This document shows, piece after piece, positions 35,238-46,534 of a DNA stretch of 64,000 bases (the stretch's first letter is position 1; each line of letters opens with the position of its first letter). The stretch is from Hofstenia miamia. Taxonomy: Eukaryota; Xenacoelomorpha; Acoela. The notes beneath the pieces are model-generated. The model did not search any database, was not told the origin of the DNA, and was given only the letters and a program-made list of their open reading frames with translations. The stretch covers positions 1,729,227-1,793,226 of the forward strand of contig SCFE01000067.1 in NCBI GenBank assembly GCA_004352715.1, given 5' to 3'. The translations under genes and the position numbers were made by a program.

Positions 35238-36049
35238 TACGCGCGTATGTGGTTGTTCCATCCCAAATAACTATTTTAATGTTTAACCTAAGAAATCTAT
35301 ACTTTTACACTCAATTGGTTCGTATTATATTTACAGGTTTGTATAATTGCAATCGTGATAAACAAAAATTAAATATGACATCTACAACGTTGTATTGATA
35401 GTTCATGTCGAAATAAAAAACCTTCGTATATTATCTCTATTCAAACTATATAAATGAAAAGAGTAATAATTAAAAATCAAAATAAAACCAGAATTGCTTA
35501 ATTGAAAGATTTACAACAAATATTAAATTACAAAATTAAATTCAGAAAATTACTAAAATAAACATTTTAAATAACACCAATATACAAAACACCAGTAAGT
35601 ATGTACAGAATTCTAGTTACATGCCTACAAATTTCAAAGATCTGCGTAGGATTTGGAATGACTATCACCTAAATAAACAAAATCAATTTAACATAAAATC
35701 AAATACTCTATATTATGTAAATGATTGTTTTCAATTTATCAGATCGCTTAATAGCTTAGCATCAAAAATTACAAAATACAACAATCAAACTATACACAGA
35801 TAAACATTGGTGTTGAAACAATCACGAAAAACACTACATTCATTAACATTTTCAAATCCGTCCAGTTAATTATGTTTAAAGTGAATAATACCAGCACTTT
35901 ATGACGTATATTTTATAAAGGTCCTTTCTTATTAACATATTTTATTCGATGACAAAAAAATAATACTAACTTCTCTGATGAAAATCTTGTCCTTCAGATA
36001 AAGAACTTTGACAATAGCATAACCTACTGTTTGATATCAAGCATCAATG
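35238..36049. other. Gene-free stretch
   Basis: AT-rich; a 60-codon frame at 35621-35803 is unrecognised. It ends at the TA target dinucleotide of the mariner at 36050. Confidence 0.5.
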
Positions 36050-36089
36050 TACGAGGTGTTTTGGACACAAGAAAACTATTATATTTATT

Positions 36090-36860
36090 TAACAACTCAA
36101 GATCACAACTTCTCAAAATATTCACCAGCAGATTCTATGCAATTTTTCATTCTTTAAAGCTACTTATCAAAGCAGTGAGACCACTCCAATGTAGGTATGT
36201 CCTCCACGTGTTAAATGTATACCTGCACTGCTGCTGCTGGAGACTCAAAGCGTACTCCTCGCATCTGTTTCTTTGTTATTGGAAAGACAAAAAAGTCGCA
36301 TGGTGCGAGGTCAGGGCTGTAAAGTGGATGGCCAACTTTCTGGACTCGTTCTTGATCTAAAAAATCTTGGATTCACTTTGCTTTGAGAGCTGGGNNNNNN
36401 NNNNNNNNNNNNNNNNNNNNNNNNNNNNNNNNNNNNNNNNNNNNNNNNNNNNNNNNNNNNNNNNNNNNNNNNNNNNNNNNNNNNNNNNNNNNNNNGGGGG
36501 GGGGGGGGGGGCATTGTCATGGTGCAACAGACAACCTCGAAGTCAAGTTCTTGGGCGTCGCTGGCCAACTGCATTGAGAACCTCTGGCAAGCAGTGGTTG
36601 AAGTAGCAATCAGGAGTGACTGTTCGTTGCAACACAAGTGGCATTGTTACGACATGGTCAGTTGTGGACATGAAGGTCGCCACCATTTGCTTGGCAACGC
36701 TTCGATCTCATCTGAACTTCTGAGGTGGAGCTCCGCCAACTGGTGTCCATTGTGCTGACTGCTGTTTAGTTTCACCACTGACGATCTCCCACACGGTATT
36801 AAAACAGCCTCCGTCAAATCTAGCCAGCATTTTTAGTTGTTCCAGCAATCCTCACACCAA
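36090..36860 (-). pseudogene. mariner transposase, C-terminal part
   Basis: Minus strand, in order: MLARFDGGCFNTVWEIVSGE, TKQQSAQWTPVGGAPPQKF, VAKQMVATFMSTTDHVVTMP, CYFNHCLPEVLNAVGQRRP, HHDNAP (second catalytic D, near 36512), then beyond the gap HPLYSPDLAPCDF (third catalytic D, near 36310) and KKQMRGVRFESP, with a tail ending AGEYFEKL near 36100. These are the standard DD34D mariner blocks. Stops and frameshifts are frequent (after CDF, after VYI and in CFDK), so the enzyme is dead. Confidence 0.78.
36395..36495. other. Assembly gap (101 N) next to a 16-G run
   Basis: N run followed at once by sixteen G (36496-36511), inside the mariner transposase between the second and third catalytic D. 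The missing interval should code about 25 residues, so the true gap is likely shorter than 101 bp. The G run may be a sequencing artefact. Confidence 0.9.
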
Positions 36861-36984
36861 TACTAGGGCTCAAGACGTCCCTAGACTGTGGATTGATCGA
36901 TGTAAAGTTCAAAAACACCCAAAGTAATGAAATACATGAAATTAACAACAACTCGGATTTTCGGATGGGGTCCGGGAGAAAGAG

Positions 36985-37634
36985 GTGAATGAATTCGCCT
37001 CCAGACCAATTAAGTTGATAAAGGAATACAATGAGGTTTTTAGTGGGTTCGGATGCGTCAACATGATTTACGATATTCCTTTAAAAGACAATTCCAAACC
37101 TGCATCCACCCAAGACCGCCCCACTTTCCATCTTAGACAAATTAAAAAGAAAATTGGTAGAACTTGAAAAGAACAACATAATTTCTAAAGTGACGAAACC
37201 CACAGTATGAGTTGGGAGCGAGGTAATGGTCGAAAACCCAATAGCGACATTCGATTAACGTTTGATAATACGACCTTGAAGCAAAACTTAGGAAATTTTT
37301 CAATGATTTTTTAATGAAAACAAGTACTTCACCGTAATTGATTTGGTCAATTGCTACTGGCATATACTTCAACAGATAAACCTTCTCATCTCTGTACGTT
37401 CAATACCCCATTTGACAAATACAGATGGATGCGGTTACCCTTCGGACTAAAGAAGACAGTAACCTAGTTAGCATAATGAACTATGTAAAGAATGGGTGGC
37501 CTGATAAGTTTCCAAATGATATAAACTTAAAGATTCTTATCAAAATCAGGCATGAAATTTACATTCGAGATGGTATGGTACCCCTTAAAACTAGAACTAA
37601 GCTTCTCAATCAAATTCATGGCTCACATTTTGGG
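36985..37634 (+). pseudogene. Ty3/gypsy pol remnant: RT start fused to pre-integrase linker
   Basis: Plus strand. LIKEYNEVFSGFGCV and YDIPLKDNSKP mark the entry to a gypsy reverse transcriptase. NNIISKVTKPT and YFTVIDLVNCYWHI follow, with several frameshifts, to a segment equal to R-L-P-F-G-L-K at about 37432-37452. The next bases jump to the linker that normally follows RNase H (SIMNYVKNGWPDKF, EIYIRDGMVPLK, then the first two histidines of the integrase zinc finger). The YxDD box and the whole RNase H are missing, so there has been an internal deletion of about a kilobase. No gag, protease or 5' LTR is visible upstream. Confidence 0.7.
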
Positions 37635-39855
37635 CAGGGTAGGTGTGTTTAAAACATCATGTTTAAAACAAGGCAGTAAAAAACAGTTTAAAACAGAAAA
37701 TAAAAAACATGTTTTAAACACACCCCGCCCTAAATAACCAATTTTAACCCTTCTTTTTTATTTTAGTGTATATGACCGCCCCCCCTTCTATTAACCTATT
37801 TTAATGAATTTACTGAATTGAATTTCCTTTTCTCAACTTTGTTTTGTTATTTTTTAAAACCAATTAAAATTTTCTTAAATTTAGTTGCATCATTTCAAAT
37901 TTGTTTTTCACGAAATGTTGAAATTTTTCAGATTTTTAAGCATGCCTCGACCGAAACATGTTATTTGGGACTCCTTCGTGCAAATCAAAATTGATGGCAA
38001 GGATCGGGCCAAATGCAAACGATGCCAAGTCGATTTAATACCTTTGGTGGAGCGGATGAAAACACACGATATTTCTTGCAAACCACGAAAGCGCCCAGCA
38101 GCAGATGACACTCCAGGAACATCTGGGGAGGCAATCGGTCCAACATCCTCTAAGTTGAAGCAAACGACTATTCAACCGATAGTAACAAGCAAGACAAAGC
38201 AACACGAAATCGACTTACAGATAACAAGGTAAAATTTATTTTAAAAATTCAAAATAACCCAGGCTTTCCTTTGATTTAGGTTTTGAAAAAAATTATTATT
38301 AATTAGTTTATCAATGTTAATCAATTATCCATGTTTGCTTAGATTTCTTATTGCGACCAATACATCTTTCCGATCAGCCGAGAACGTTCAATTTAAGAAG
38401 CTTGTTCAGACACTGCGACCAGGCACAACAATACCTGATAGACACGATATTGCCGGAAAACATTTGGACGAAATATACGAGCAGGGAAAATCAAAAGTGG
38501 TACAGATTGCTGAAGGACATTTCGTTACCTTGGCGATGGATGGATGGTCATCACCAGTTAATGATCCAGTCATTGGGATATCTTTTGTTTTGGCTGGAAC
38601 TTGTTATTTAGTAAATACGATTAACACGACAGGCGATTCACACTCAGCAACATTCCTTTTTAATTTGGCGAAACAACATATCGAGCTATGTGAAAGCGAG
38701 TGGAAAGTCAAGGTCGGAAGCGTGGTTACAGATAATGCATCCAACATGAACTTGATGCGACAACACTTGAACGAGTTCAATCCTAAAATTCACGTGTATG
38801 GCTGTAATGCACATATTGCTAACCTGCTCGCTAAAGACATTCTATCATCCAAAGAAATGAAAAAAGTTCTTTCTAAAATTATACTCGTACTTAAATTCTT
38901 GCGCAATAACCACGCTGCTTCAGCTGAACTCAAGGCAAAAAAAATGAACCGCCCTAATCTACCTTGCGAAACGAGATGGAACAGCAACGTAGACTCACTT
39001 GATTATTTCGTTATACACTGGAGCGACATTGCATGTATTGTTAATAGTTTGTTAAAACCAACCGACACTGTATATCAGGCCATGGAGGAGCTACCCCTCA
39101 AACGTGCTACCAGTGACACGCTTGAGTTTCAGAGGCCACTGGGTAACGCCCTTGATAAGTTGCAGAGTGATAACTGTACAATTGCGGAGTGTGTTGAAAT
39201 CTGGAATGACCTTACGGAGAAAACTCCAAATGAATATATGGAGAAGTTAGCCGCCCGTAAAACAATGGCGCTTCCCAATGTTTTCTACGCTGCAAACTTG
39301 TTGGACCTCAGATACCGTGGCAATAGGTTATCGCCAGTAGAAGTTGCAGTGGCCATGGAATACCTACAAATGGTTGAGGCAAAGTGTTTGCCAGAAACCA
39401 AAATTTTTGGGCTTTGAGCCACCTTACTGCAATTATTTGTTTGGGGATGGCTATAATGCGGTTGCACCCAGCGCTTGGTGGTCGAGTGGCTTACGATTGG
39501 GCTTTGACGAAAGTTTCATTATCATTGCAAAGTCTTTTGTTACAGCAATTGGATCCAGTGCTGGATTGGAGCGCCAGTTTTCAAAACTGGGGATGACCTA
39601 CGGGAAATTGCGCAGCAACTTGGATATCGAAAAAGCTGGAAAGATGTCTTTTTTGTATAGACAGCTAAACCATTGACTTTAAAACAGCTAACGAAATTTT
39701 ATATTTCAAATCGAGCAGAATTTGAATAAAATGTTCTTGTGCATAAACCAAAGTTTTAAGCGATAGAGATAAAAAACATAAAAAACGTGTTTTTTTTCAT
39801 TAAAAACATGTTTAATTGTATTTTTCGATAAAAAACGTTTTAAACACCCACCCTG
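37635..39855 (+). mobile_element. hAT transposon, nearly intact (2221 bp)
   Basis: Left end CAGGGTAGGTGTGTTTAAAA at 37635; right end mirrors it (TTTTAAACACCCACCCTG to 39855). Target duplication ATTTTGGG is perfect (37627-37634 and 39856-39863). Subterminal GTTTAAAAC words occur at 37647, 37661 and 37686, and inverted at 37711 and 39837. These are likely transposase binding sites, by analogy with other hAT elements. It encodes one transposase gene with one intron. It lies inside the zinc-finger coding part of a gypsy integrase. Perfect duplication and mostly open coding sequence point to a recent insertion. Confidence 0.93.
37942..39676 (+). pseudogene. hAT transposase (BED finger, RNase H-like core, dimerisation tail), one frameshift
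   Basis: Start ATG at 37942 (MPRPKHVIWDSF). Exon 1 to 38228 holds a BED zinc finger: W9, F12, then C-x2-C (CKRC), H and C about 13 and 18 residues on. An intron of 114 bp (38229-38342, GT-AG) follows; splicing completes an R codon and joins QIT to FLIATNTSF in frame. Exon 2 carries the RNase H-like core: LAMDGWSS (first D), VTDNASNM (second D), GCNAHIANLLAKDIL, and CETRWNSN, a standard hAT signature. A +1 frame change is needed between about 39370 and 39417 (the first frame ends KIFGL, stop). Then APSAWWSSG and SSAGLERQFSKLGMTYGKLR form the C-terminal hAT dimerisation region, ending at 39676. With one frame break it is either a very young pseudogene or a sequencing error. Confidence 0.88.
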
Positions 39856-39863
39856 ATTTTGGG

Positions 39864-40907
39864 ATGGAGAAAACAAAAAACGTTGCTAGACAGTATGTAT
39901 ATTGGCCAGGCATTAATGACATTGAAAATTATATAAAAAACTGTCCAGTCTGCCAAAAGAAAAGACAAAATTCAGAAAAAAGAAACACTAATGTTTCACG
40001 ACCGCCCCGAAATCCCCTTCTACAAGGTAGGTATAGATATTAAGAAGATTGGTAATAAAATATTTCTAATCAGCACAGACTATTATTCGAGATATATTAA
40101 CGTGGAATCTTTAAAAGACAAGTCTAGCTGTGCAGTAAATCATGCATTATTAAACATATTTTGCCAGCATGGAATACCTCATACAATAAATTCGGACAAC
40201 AATCCGTTTAACTCGAAAGAATGTGGTAAATTTGCAAAGAAACTCGAAATTAATATTTGAACTTCTAGTCCTCGATATCCACAATCAATTGGTGCAGCAG
40301 AGAGAGCCGTAAAGATCTTTAAAAATATATATGTAAAAAGTTCAACCTACAAATTGGGTCTTATGTACTATAATAACACTCCTCTAATATTTTGCGGATT
40401 TTCACCAATGCAGTTAATGAATAGTAGACGAATGCGAACAGACATACCAGTTCATAGAAACATCCTTGAACCTTCCGTCAAAAGAAAATGAAGACGTCAT
40501 GCAAAAAATATATGGAAAGACAAGAACAGTATTATAATAAAAGGGCTGAAGATTTAACGGCATTAAACCTTAATTACAGTGTGCGAATAATAGACAAACA
40601 TAACATGCTGGGCAAAATTGTGGCAAAACGCAAACAACCAAGATCGTACATCGTAAAAAGTAATGAAGGAAGGCGAAATCGTCGATATTTATTTAAAATT
40701 GATAACCCTAATCACCGCGTATATTATAGACATGATTACAACTATTTTACGGCTGTTGATGATAATGTGGAACAAGAAGGAGAAACGCAGAGCAATGATA
40801 AAATACCAACTACACGCTCTACTACGAAAGTAGGACGTCCACCAACAAGATACGGATGTCCCCTAAACTGGGAAGAATTTAAAAGAACAAATAAACAAAC
40901 AAATTAA
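39864..40907 (+). pseudogene. Ty3/gypsy integrase remnant (after the hAT insertion)
   Basis: Continues directly from the target duplication: NVARQYVYWPGINDIENYIK and NCPVCQKK (the CC half of the HHCC finger). In another frame come KVGIDIKKIGNKIFLISTDY (first catalytic D), HGIPHTINSDNNP (second D), a TGA stop at 40258, then SPRYPQSIGAAERAVKIF (catalytic E). The tail from 40488 includes NYSVRIIDKHN, YIVKSNEGRRNRRYLFKI and a basic end, closing at 40905-40907. The D-D-E spacing is normal. The TGA and frame changes inactivate it. Confidence 0.8.
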
Positions 40908-40917
40908 ATGGGAGAGA

Positions 40918-41100
40918 TGTCGTGATCGTGATGCTCAACACTAAAAGGTGTTTACCTCATCCACAATGGATTTACAAGATGTTTATCTTAAGTACAGGTT
41001 ACAGTACTATCTAGTGTATTTGCAAATATAATAAAATCCATGTACGAATCAGTTGTTTTTAGAATTTTAACTAATGCTTTAATCATTACGCTATACAACA
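40918..41100 (+). repeat. Candidate 3' LTR of the gypsy element (183 bp)
   Basis: Begins TGTCGTGATCGTG right after a purine tract (AAATGGGAGAGA, 40906-40917), the normal polypurine tract plus LTR start. It ends ACAACA at 41100, where mariner coding sequence resumes. The TG...CA ends fit an LTR. No matching 5' LTR is present in the window, so the boundaries rest on the tract, the TG/CA ends and the mariner junction. Confidence 0.55.
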
Positions 41101-41450
41101 CTTCACCCTTGCATCATTTTGCTCCTGCGTCAGCATGTGCGGCACCTAACTATCAGTCTCACAATTCCGATGAAATTCCCTCCTCTATCTGGCTGACTCT
41201 CTCTCTCTCTCGCATCTTCATCCCCATTGTCTTCACCCGTTGCCGAATTTGTTTTACCACAGCGTTCATCATCTTCAAGTGATTGCCGCCCACGCCGAAA
41301 TTCTGCAAACCAGTTGAAAAAGGTTGCTCGTGAACAAGCTTCATCATCGAAAGCTGCTGTGAGCTTTTCATAGTCTTCCTGTTGCTTTAAACCGGTTTTA
41401 AAGTCGTACAAAATCATTGCTCTCCAATGTTCTCTGTTGAGCTCCATCAT
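41101..41450 (-). pseudogene. mariner transposase, N-terminal part
   Basis: Minus strand from the ATG at 41450 (a second ATG is adjacent): REHWRAMILYDFKTGLKQQE, DDEACSRATFFNWFAEFRRG, then RQSLEDDERCGKT. This is the paired-like helix-turn-helix that binds mariner inverted ends (W-F-x-E-F-R-R-G-R-x-S-L-x-D-D). After a frame change the text continues SQIEEGISSEL and then VPHMLTQEQNDARVKCC, stopping at the gypsy LTR edge (41100). A GA dinucleotide run near 41200 probably caused the slippage. The 3' continuation lies at 36860. Confidence 0.8.
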
Positions 41451-41630
41451 TAATCATTAAATAAATAAAACATTTATTTCTTTTGCGTGTAGTGTTGCTT
41501 ATAAATGATTGTGTAGGCTGTAATCACACATGTCGCTTTCTCACATAATATAGATTAGAAATTCATCGTGTAAGTGTTTCAACGGCACCCACCATATGCG
41601 CATCTAAAAACTTATTACACAACCCTCGTA

Positions 41631-42272
41631 TTTGTGAATGTATCTTGGTTGTTGTTCAACGTGAAAAAACTTATTACAATTACTGGTTTTATCGATCCAA
41701 AATTTTTTTTTCAAAAGAAATTAATAACAAAATAGGCATCAATTCAAACTGCTATGTATTCTAAGAAGAAACTTCTGCTATTGGTGTACACTCTGAACTA
41801 CCTCCAGATAGCTCTAAGGACTCAGTTTTTCGTTATTCCAAAATCGTTTACAGTCTTTTTGATCTCAACTTATATTAGCCAAGTTGAAATCATGTGGCTA
41901 TCCCTTCCTTATGCTCCGCTGCACCAATTATTTCAGCCCATCAAAAAAATTGATTCTACCTTTGGCTTTCCACTTATTCCGATGTGCTAGCTTGCAAAAT
42001 TTTCAAAGCAAATCAAACGGCTATAAACAGCGCTTAATTCGGTTAATTTGATTCCCATTGCAATGTACCTTCAATTGCTATATTTACTAATAATCAAGAA
42101 ACTTTTGAATGGAAGTTTTGATATAGATCATCTGTATTCAGTTACTGTAGATCTGCTAGCTGCACTCAAAGTCTCTTTGTGTATGCTCTAGATGCCTTTC
42201 TTCAATTTTTAAGAGGTTTTACTGATATTTTGCTTTATTTTTATACTAGTGTCCTGATTCTCTAGAATTTTA

Positions 42273-42311
<39 letters not shown>

Positions 42312-45210
42312 TTGCGAGCATTGGATCATAGCATGGACGGCTTGACAAGGATTACACGATAAAATATANATATATATATATATATATATATAGCCGAAGC
42401 CCCATGCAAATATTGGAAAAACGTTAAACATGTTATCTGGTGTACTTCATCAAAAACCTAATTAAAAAACAACTTAAACGAACTTTTCTATGGTTGCAAA
42501 ACCGTTCTTCCTAAAAAAGTATATAAGTATATAGTGAGCTTAAATACAAAGAGAATAAACGATATATAGGCCTATAAATCCAATTTCATCAAATTCATTG
42601 ACCTACTTTGATCGATATACTTATTATACTAAGCATTCTCTATGAAAACGCAATCGAAATAAGTGAATACGGTACTCATTTTAACATGCAATACTCATAT
42701 GTGATATTTTGAAATAGTCAAATAAAAACAGAAAGATATTATTTACCTGTCAATCTCTACACACTATTTCAGAAGATTCCACAAATGGATAGCGTATATG
42801 CGCATTATAATATAATAGAATTAATGGGAATAACTATAAATTACGGTATGAAGAATTACTGCATAAGGAAAAATTCAGAGTTATAGATGGGTTATGGAAT
42901 AATATGAACTGGTAGACTAAATTAGATGATCTCAAAATATAAAAGTATTACAAAGTTTCAATTATTGATTGCGACAAAACGACGCACTCAATTATGCCAA
43001 GCCGAAATGTGTTTTTACTTATACGTTATAAGTAAGATGAAGAGAAACACTTATTAAAAATAATGTTTATAACTATACCAATAATCGTCAAGGAGCTCAC
43101 ATTTTGCGCCTTACTGATTGATAGCCTTCATAAGGAAATTTACACGAAAATTTTATTTTCGATGGAATCATACAACGCAGAGGATAACTTTCATTTTGAG
43201 CAAGTTGCAGAAATAATGTATGCACCTATACGACCTTACGCGATTTGATGTTGGGAAAGTATTGCAGGGAAAGAATCGTGAACGAATCTTTAACTGGGAT
43301 ATCATAGATAAGAACTGATGTCTTTTACACATATCTAACCTTTTCCGCAGTTTTCTAGAAATAATTCAGATGATTGCACAAGGAAGATTACCATCCACTT
43401 TATACCGGCTACTCGTACGATTTATCTAACTATTGAAAGATATCTCACTCGACGAATAATTTCAAGAAATACCTGAAAAGTTATCTATTCAGAAATTATT
43501 ACTTCACGTGATTTTTTAAACGTGTTTGTGAATTTTCTTGCATTTGTAAATTGCGTATAAACTTTAATAATAAGAATGATTTGTGGTAATTAATTGCAGT
43601 AAAATTTCACAAAACGCATGGGCAATTTGAAATTAAGTCCAACGCTTTACTTAGGGCTTAAGATTTTATCATAATTCCACTGTTTTGGAGAAGTCCAACT
43701 GAGTCATAATGAAAATAATTCGGCGAATAAAAGCAACAGATGCTAAAGATTATTTCTCAGACAAATTGGATGCAACCCGATGTTTAGTTGTGGCAAATCA
43801 TTCCATTACGCCGATTCCCATCTAGTCCCACTTGCATTGGTCCCATGCCACTCGCATTAAAAATTATGATTAATTATGTTACGCGGTACCACACAATTTC
43901 CGTTTTGGGTAAAATTCGCAAAAAAAATAACAATAAAATTTTAAAATTATGGTCGAAGTTTCATTTTCATCGTAGTTCCAGTCCATCTGAACTACTAGGT
44001 CTTAAATAACTGGGAGCAGTACACTTGTTGAAGCTATACAAAAGAAATTAAATAATTTATTGCATCAAAATATTTCGCTTTGTAAATTAGTGTTGTTTCT
44101 GAAGCAGTGAACGCATTTCCTGGAAGTAATATCTTTCAAAATAAATTAATTAATGCAGTTTTTATAATGCATCAGCACAAAACAGTCCAAACCAATCAAA
44201 CGTCATGGCACCTCCATTATTACCACTACCCGGCTATCATACTAATATGTTTAACCGTACCCTCCCAATACCCAAAATTACTAGTCCATATTCGAACATA
44301 AAAAATATATTGAATTTCTCAAATAAGTTTGTGCTAAAACTAATTAATATGTGTGAAATATTCCGATATTTAAAAAAACTTTCAAATTTTGCCTACGTTA
44401 ATAATTAAAAAATAAAATGTACTAGGCAAGAAAAAGCAGAATAATTAAATGAAATACATTGTTTTGATACGTTTTTGTAGGGTTATGTAAATGCATCTAT
44501 TTGATATTTTGATTAGTTCGCGTATTGTTTACATATTATTTCAATAAGTACAGTAGTGTTCAAATTAATTGTACAATAAGTTCAACAAATTATTTTTGCA
44601 ATGGTCAATATAGTTTTGAATTTCTGCATTACGATAAATTTTTGCATGTTATTTTTTTATTAACGATTTATTTTAACCTCTTTTGTCCCTGTGAAAGGGA
44701 AACTTGAAAACTATCTCCAAAAATATGCATGTTATATAAAACATGCTAAAGAAATCAAATTCAGTGTAAAAAATATATTATATTCGCAAATTTTTGTGCG
44801 GCTACTCATAGGTATCCCAATATTGATGTTCAAAATTTGTAAAAATCCCATTACAAGTGCTAGTTTTGATGCAAAATACATTTATGTAACAGGATTTTCA
44901 CAAACTTTGATCATCAATATTTCTGAAACCTATGCGTGTAGTTATACAAAAATTTGTGAATATAATATATTATCCAAACTGAATATGATTTCCTTGTCAT
45001 GTTTTACATATCGTACATAGTTGCTAAGTCAATTTTTAAAGTTACACTTCACAGTGGCATAAGAGGGGAAACTAAATCTCTAATAAATATAATTATATGA
45101 AATTTAAACTCGCAATACAACAATTGATCCTAATGCTAAAAACCAAAAGCTTTAACATAGAAAATGGCAAAAATAATTTGCTAAGCTTATTGTGCCAATC
45201 ATTTGAACGC
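41631..45210. other. Gene-free stretch with microsatellites
   Basis: No gene supported. There is a (TC)n run at 42273-42302 and an (AT)n run at 42363-42392 broken by a single N (42369). The frames at 41754-41990, 43063-43248 and 43788-44009 match nothing known. Confidence 0.5.
42273..42309. repeat. (TC)n followed by (TA)n microsatellite
   Basis: About 14 TC dinucleotides running into TATATATA. Confidence 0.9.
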
Positions 45211-45216
45211 TATAAT

Positions 45217-45390
45217 ATGGAGGGAGAAGAATATCGTGCTGTCTTCAAATTTTAGGTTCTGCGGAAGAAAACCAACGAAGAAATATTTGCGCACAAGAAC
45301 AACAATATATTACAGAATTGCAGACGAAGTGTCTTCAAGTGCCGATCGTCTAACATACTGCAATGTGAAACATTGATAAAAAATTTAGAA
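45217..45390 (+). pseudogene. mariner-type transposase N-terminal helix-turn-helix fragment
   Basis: Plus strand from the ATG at 45217: MEGEEYRAVFKF, stop, VLRKKTNEEIFAHKNNN, then in a shifted frame ADEVSSSA and LTYCNVKH. The E-Y-R-A-V-I-K-(F/Y)-L-x-L-R-G-K start and the later D-E-x-P-S-x-A-T-V-x-(Y/N)-W segment are recognisable as the N-terminal DNA-binding region of mariner-type transposases. It differs from the copy at 41101-41450. No ends identified. Confidence 0.45.
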
Positions 45391-45512
45391 GAATAAAAAT
45401 GTCAGAATAGAAAATGTGGGAAGTTGTCATTGAATCATTTAAAAGTTTTTTAGGAAAACTGTGTCAAAGTTCTTAAGAGCTGCATAATGGAGTGTCGTTG
45501 TTTGTCTATATA

Positions 45513-46512
45513 NNNNNNNNNNNNNNNNNNNNNNNNNNNNNNNNNNNNNNNNNNNNNNNNNNNNNNNNNNNNNNNNNNNNNNNNNNNNNNNNNNNNNNNN
45601 NNNNNNNNNNNNNNNNNNNNNNNNNNNNNNNNNNNNNNNNNNNNNNNNNNNNNNNNNNNNNNNNNNNNNNNNNNNNNNNNNNNNNNNNNNNNNNNNNNNN
45701 NNNNNNNNNNNNNNNNNNNNNNNNNNNNNNNNNNNNNNNNNNNNNNNNNNNNNNNNNNNNNNNNNNNNNNNNNNNNNNNNNNNNNNNNNNNNNNNNNNNN
45801 NNNNNNNNNNNNNNNNNNNNNNNNNNNNNNNNNNNNNNNNNNNNNNNNNNNNNNNNNNNNNNNNNNNNNNNNNNNNNNNNNNNNNNNNNNNNNNNNNNNN
45901 NNNNNNNNNNNNNNNNNNNNNNNNNNNNNNNNNNNNNNNNNNNNNNNNNNNNNNNNNNNNNNNNNNNNNNNNNNNNNNNNNNNNNNNNNNNNNNNNNNNN
46001 NNNNNNNNNNNNNNNNNNNNNNNNNNNNNNNNNNNNNNNNNNNNNNNNNNNNNNNNNNNNNNNNNNNNNNNNNNNNNNNNNNNNNNNNNNNNNNNNNNNN
46101 NNNNNNNNNNNNNNNNNNNNNNNNNNNNNNNNNNNNNNNNNNNNNNNNNNNNNNNNNNNNNNNNNNNNNNNNNNNNNNNNNNNNNNNNNNNNNNNNNNNN
46201 NNNNNNNNNNNNNNNNNNNNNNNNNNNNNNNNNNNNNNNNNNNNNNNNNNNNNNNNNNNNNNNNNNNNNNNNNNNNNNNNNNNNNNNNNNNNNNNNNNNN
46301 NNNNNNNNNNNNNNNNNNNNNNNNNNNNNNNNNNNNNNNNNNNNNNNNNNNNNNNNNNNNNNNNNNNNNNNNNNNNNNNNNNNNNNNNNNNNNNNNNNNN
46401 NNNNNNNNNNNNNNNNNNNNNNNNNNNNNNNNNNNNNNNNNNNNNNNNNNNNNNNNNNNNNNNNNNNNNNNNNNNNNNNNNNNNNNNNNNNNNNNNNNNN
46501 NNNNNNNNNNNN
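45513..46512. other. Assembly gap (1000 N) with (AT)n on its right edge
   Basis: A round-number gap ending in about eleven AT dinucleotides (46513-46534). The microsatellite probably caused the assembly break. Long frames across it are artefacts. Confidence 0.95.
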
Positions 46513-46534
46513 ATATATATATATATATATATAT

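Larger units (their letters stand above)
36052..41628 (-). mobile_element. mariner transposon split by nested gypsy and hAT insertions
   Basis: Outer ends: CGAGGTGTTTTGGAC at 36052, and CGAGGGTTGTGTAAT read inward from 41628. Each is bordered by TA (36050-36051, 41629-41630), as mariner integration requires. On the minus strand the transposase N-terminal part lies at 41450-41101 and the C-terminal part at 36860-36090, in the same orientation and correct order. Together they give an element of about 1.4 kb if the roughly 4.2 kb between them is discounted. The intervening DNA is a Ty3/gypsy remnant. A 101-N gap and a 16-G run (36395-36511) interrupt the C-terminal part. Confidence 0.8.

Noticed and set aside
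38351-38611. Alternative-frame ORF inside the hAT transposase
   Set aside because: Shadow frame; the overlapping frame carries the DDE-core motifs.
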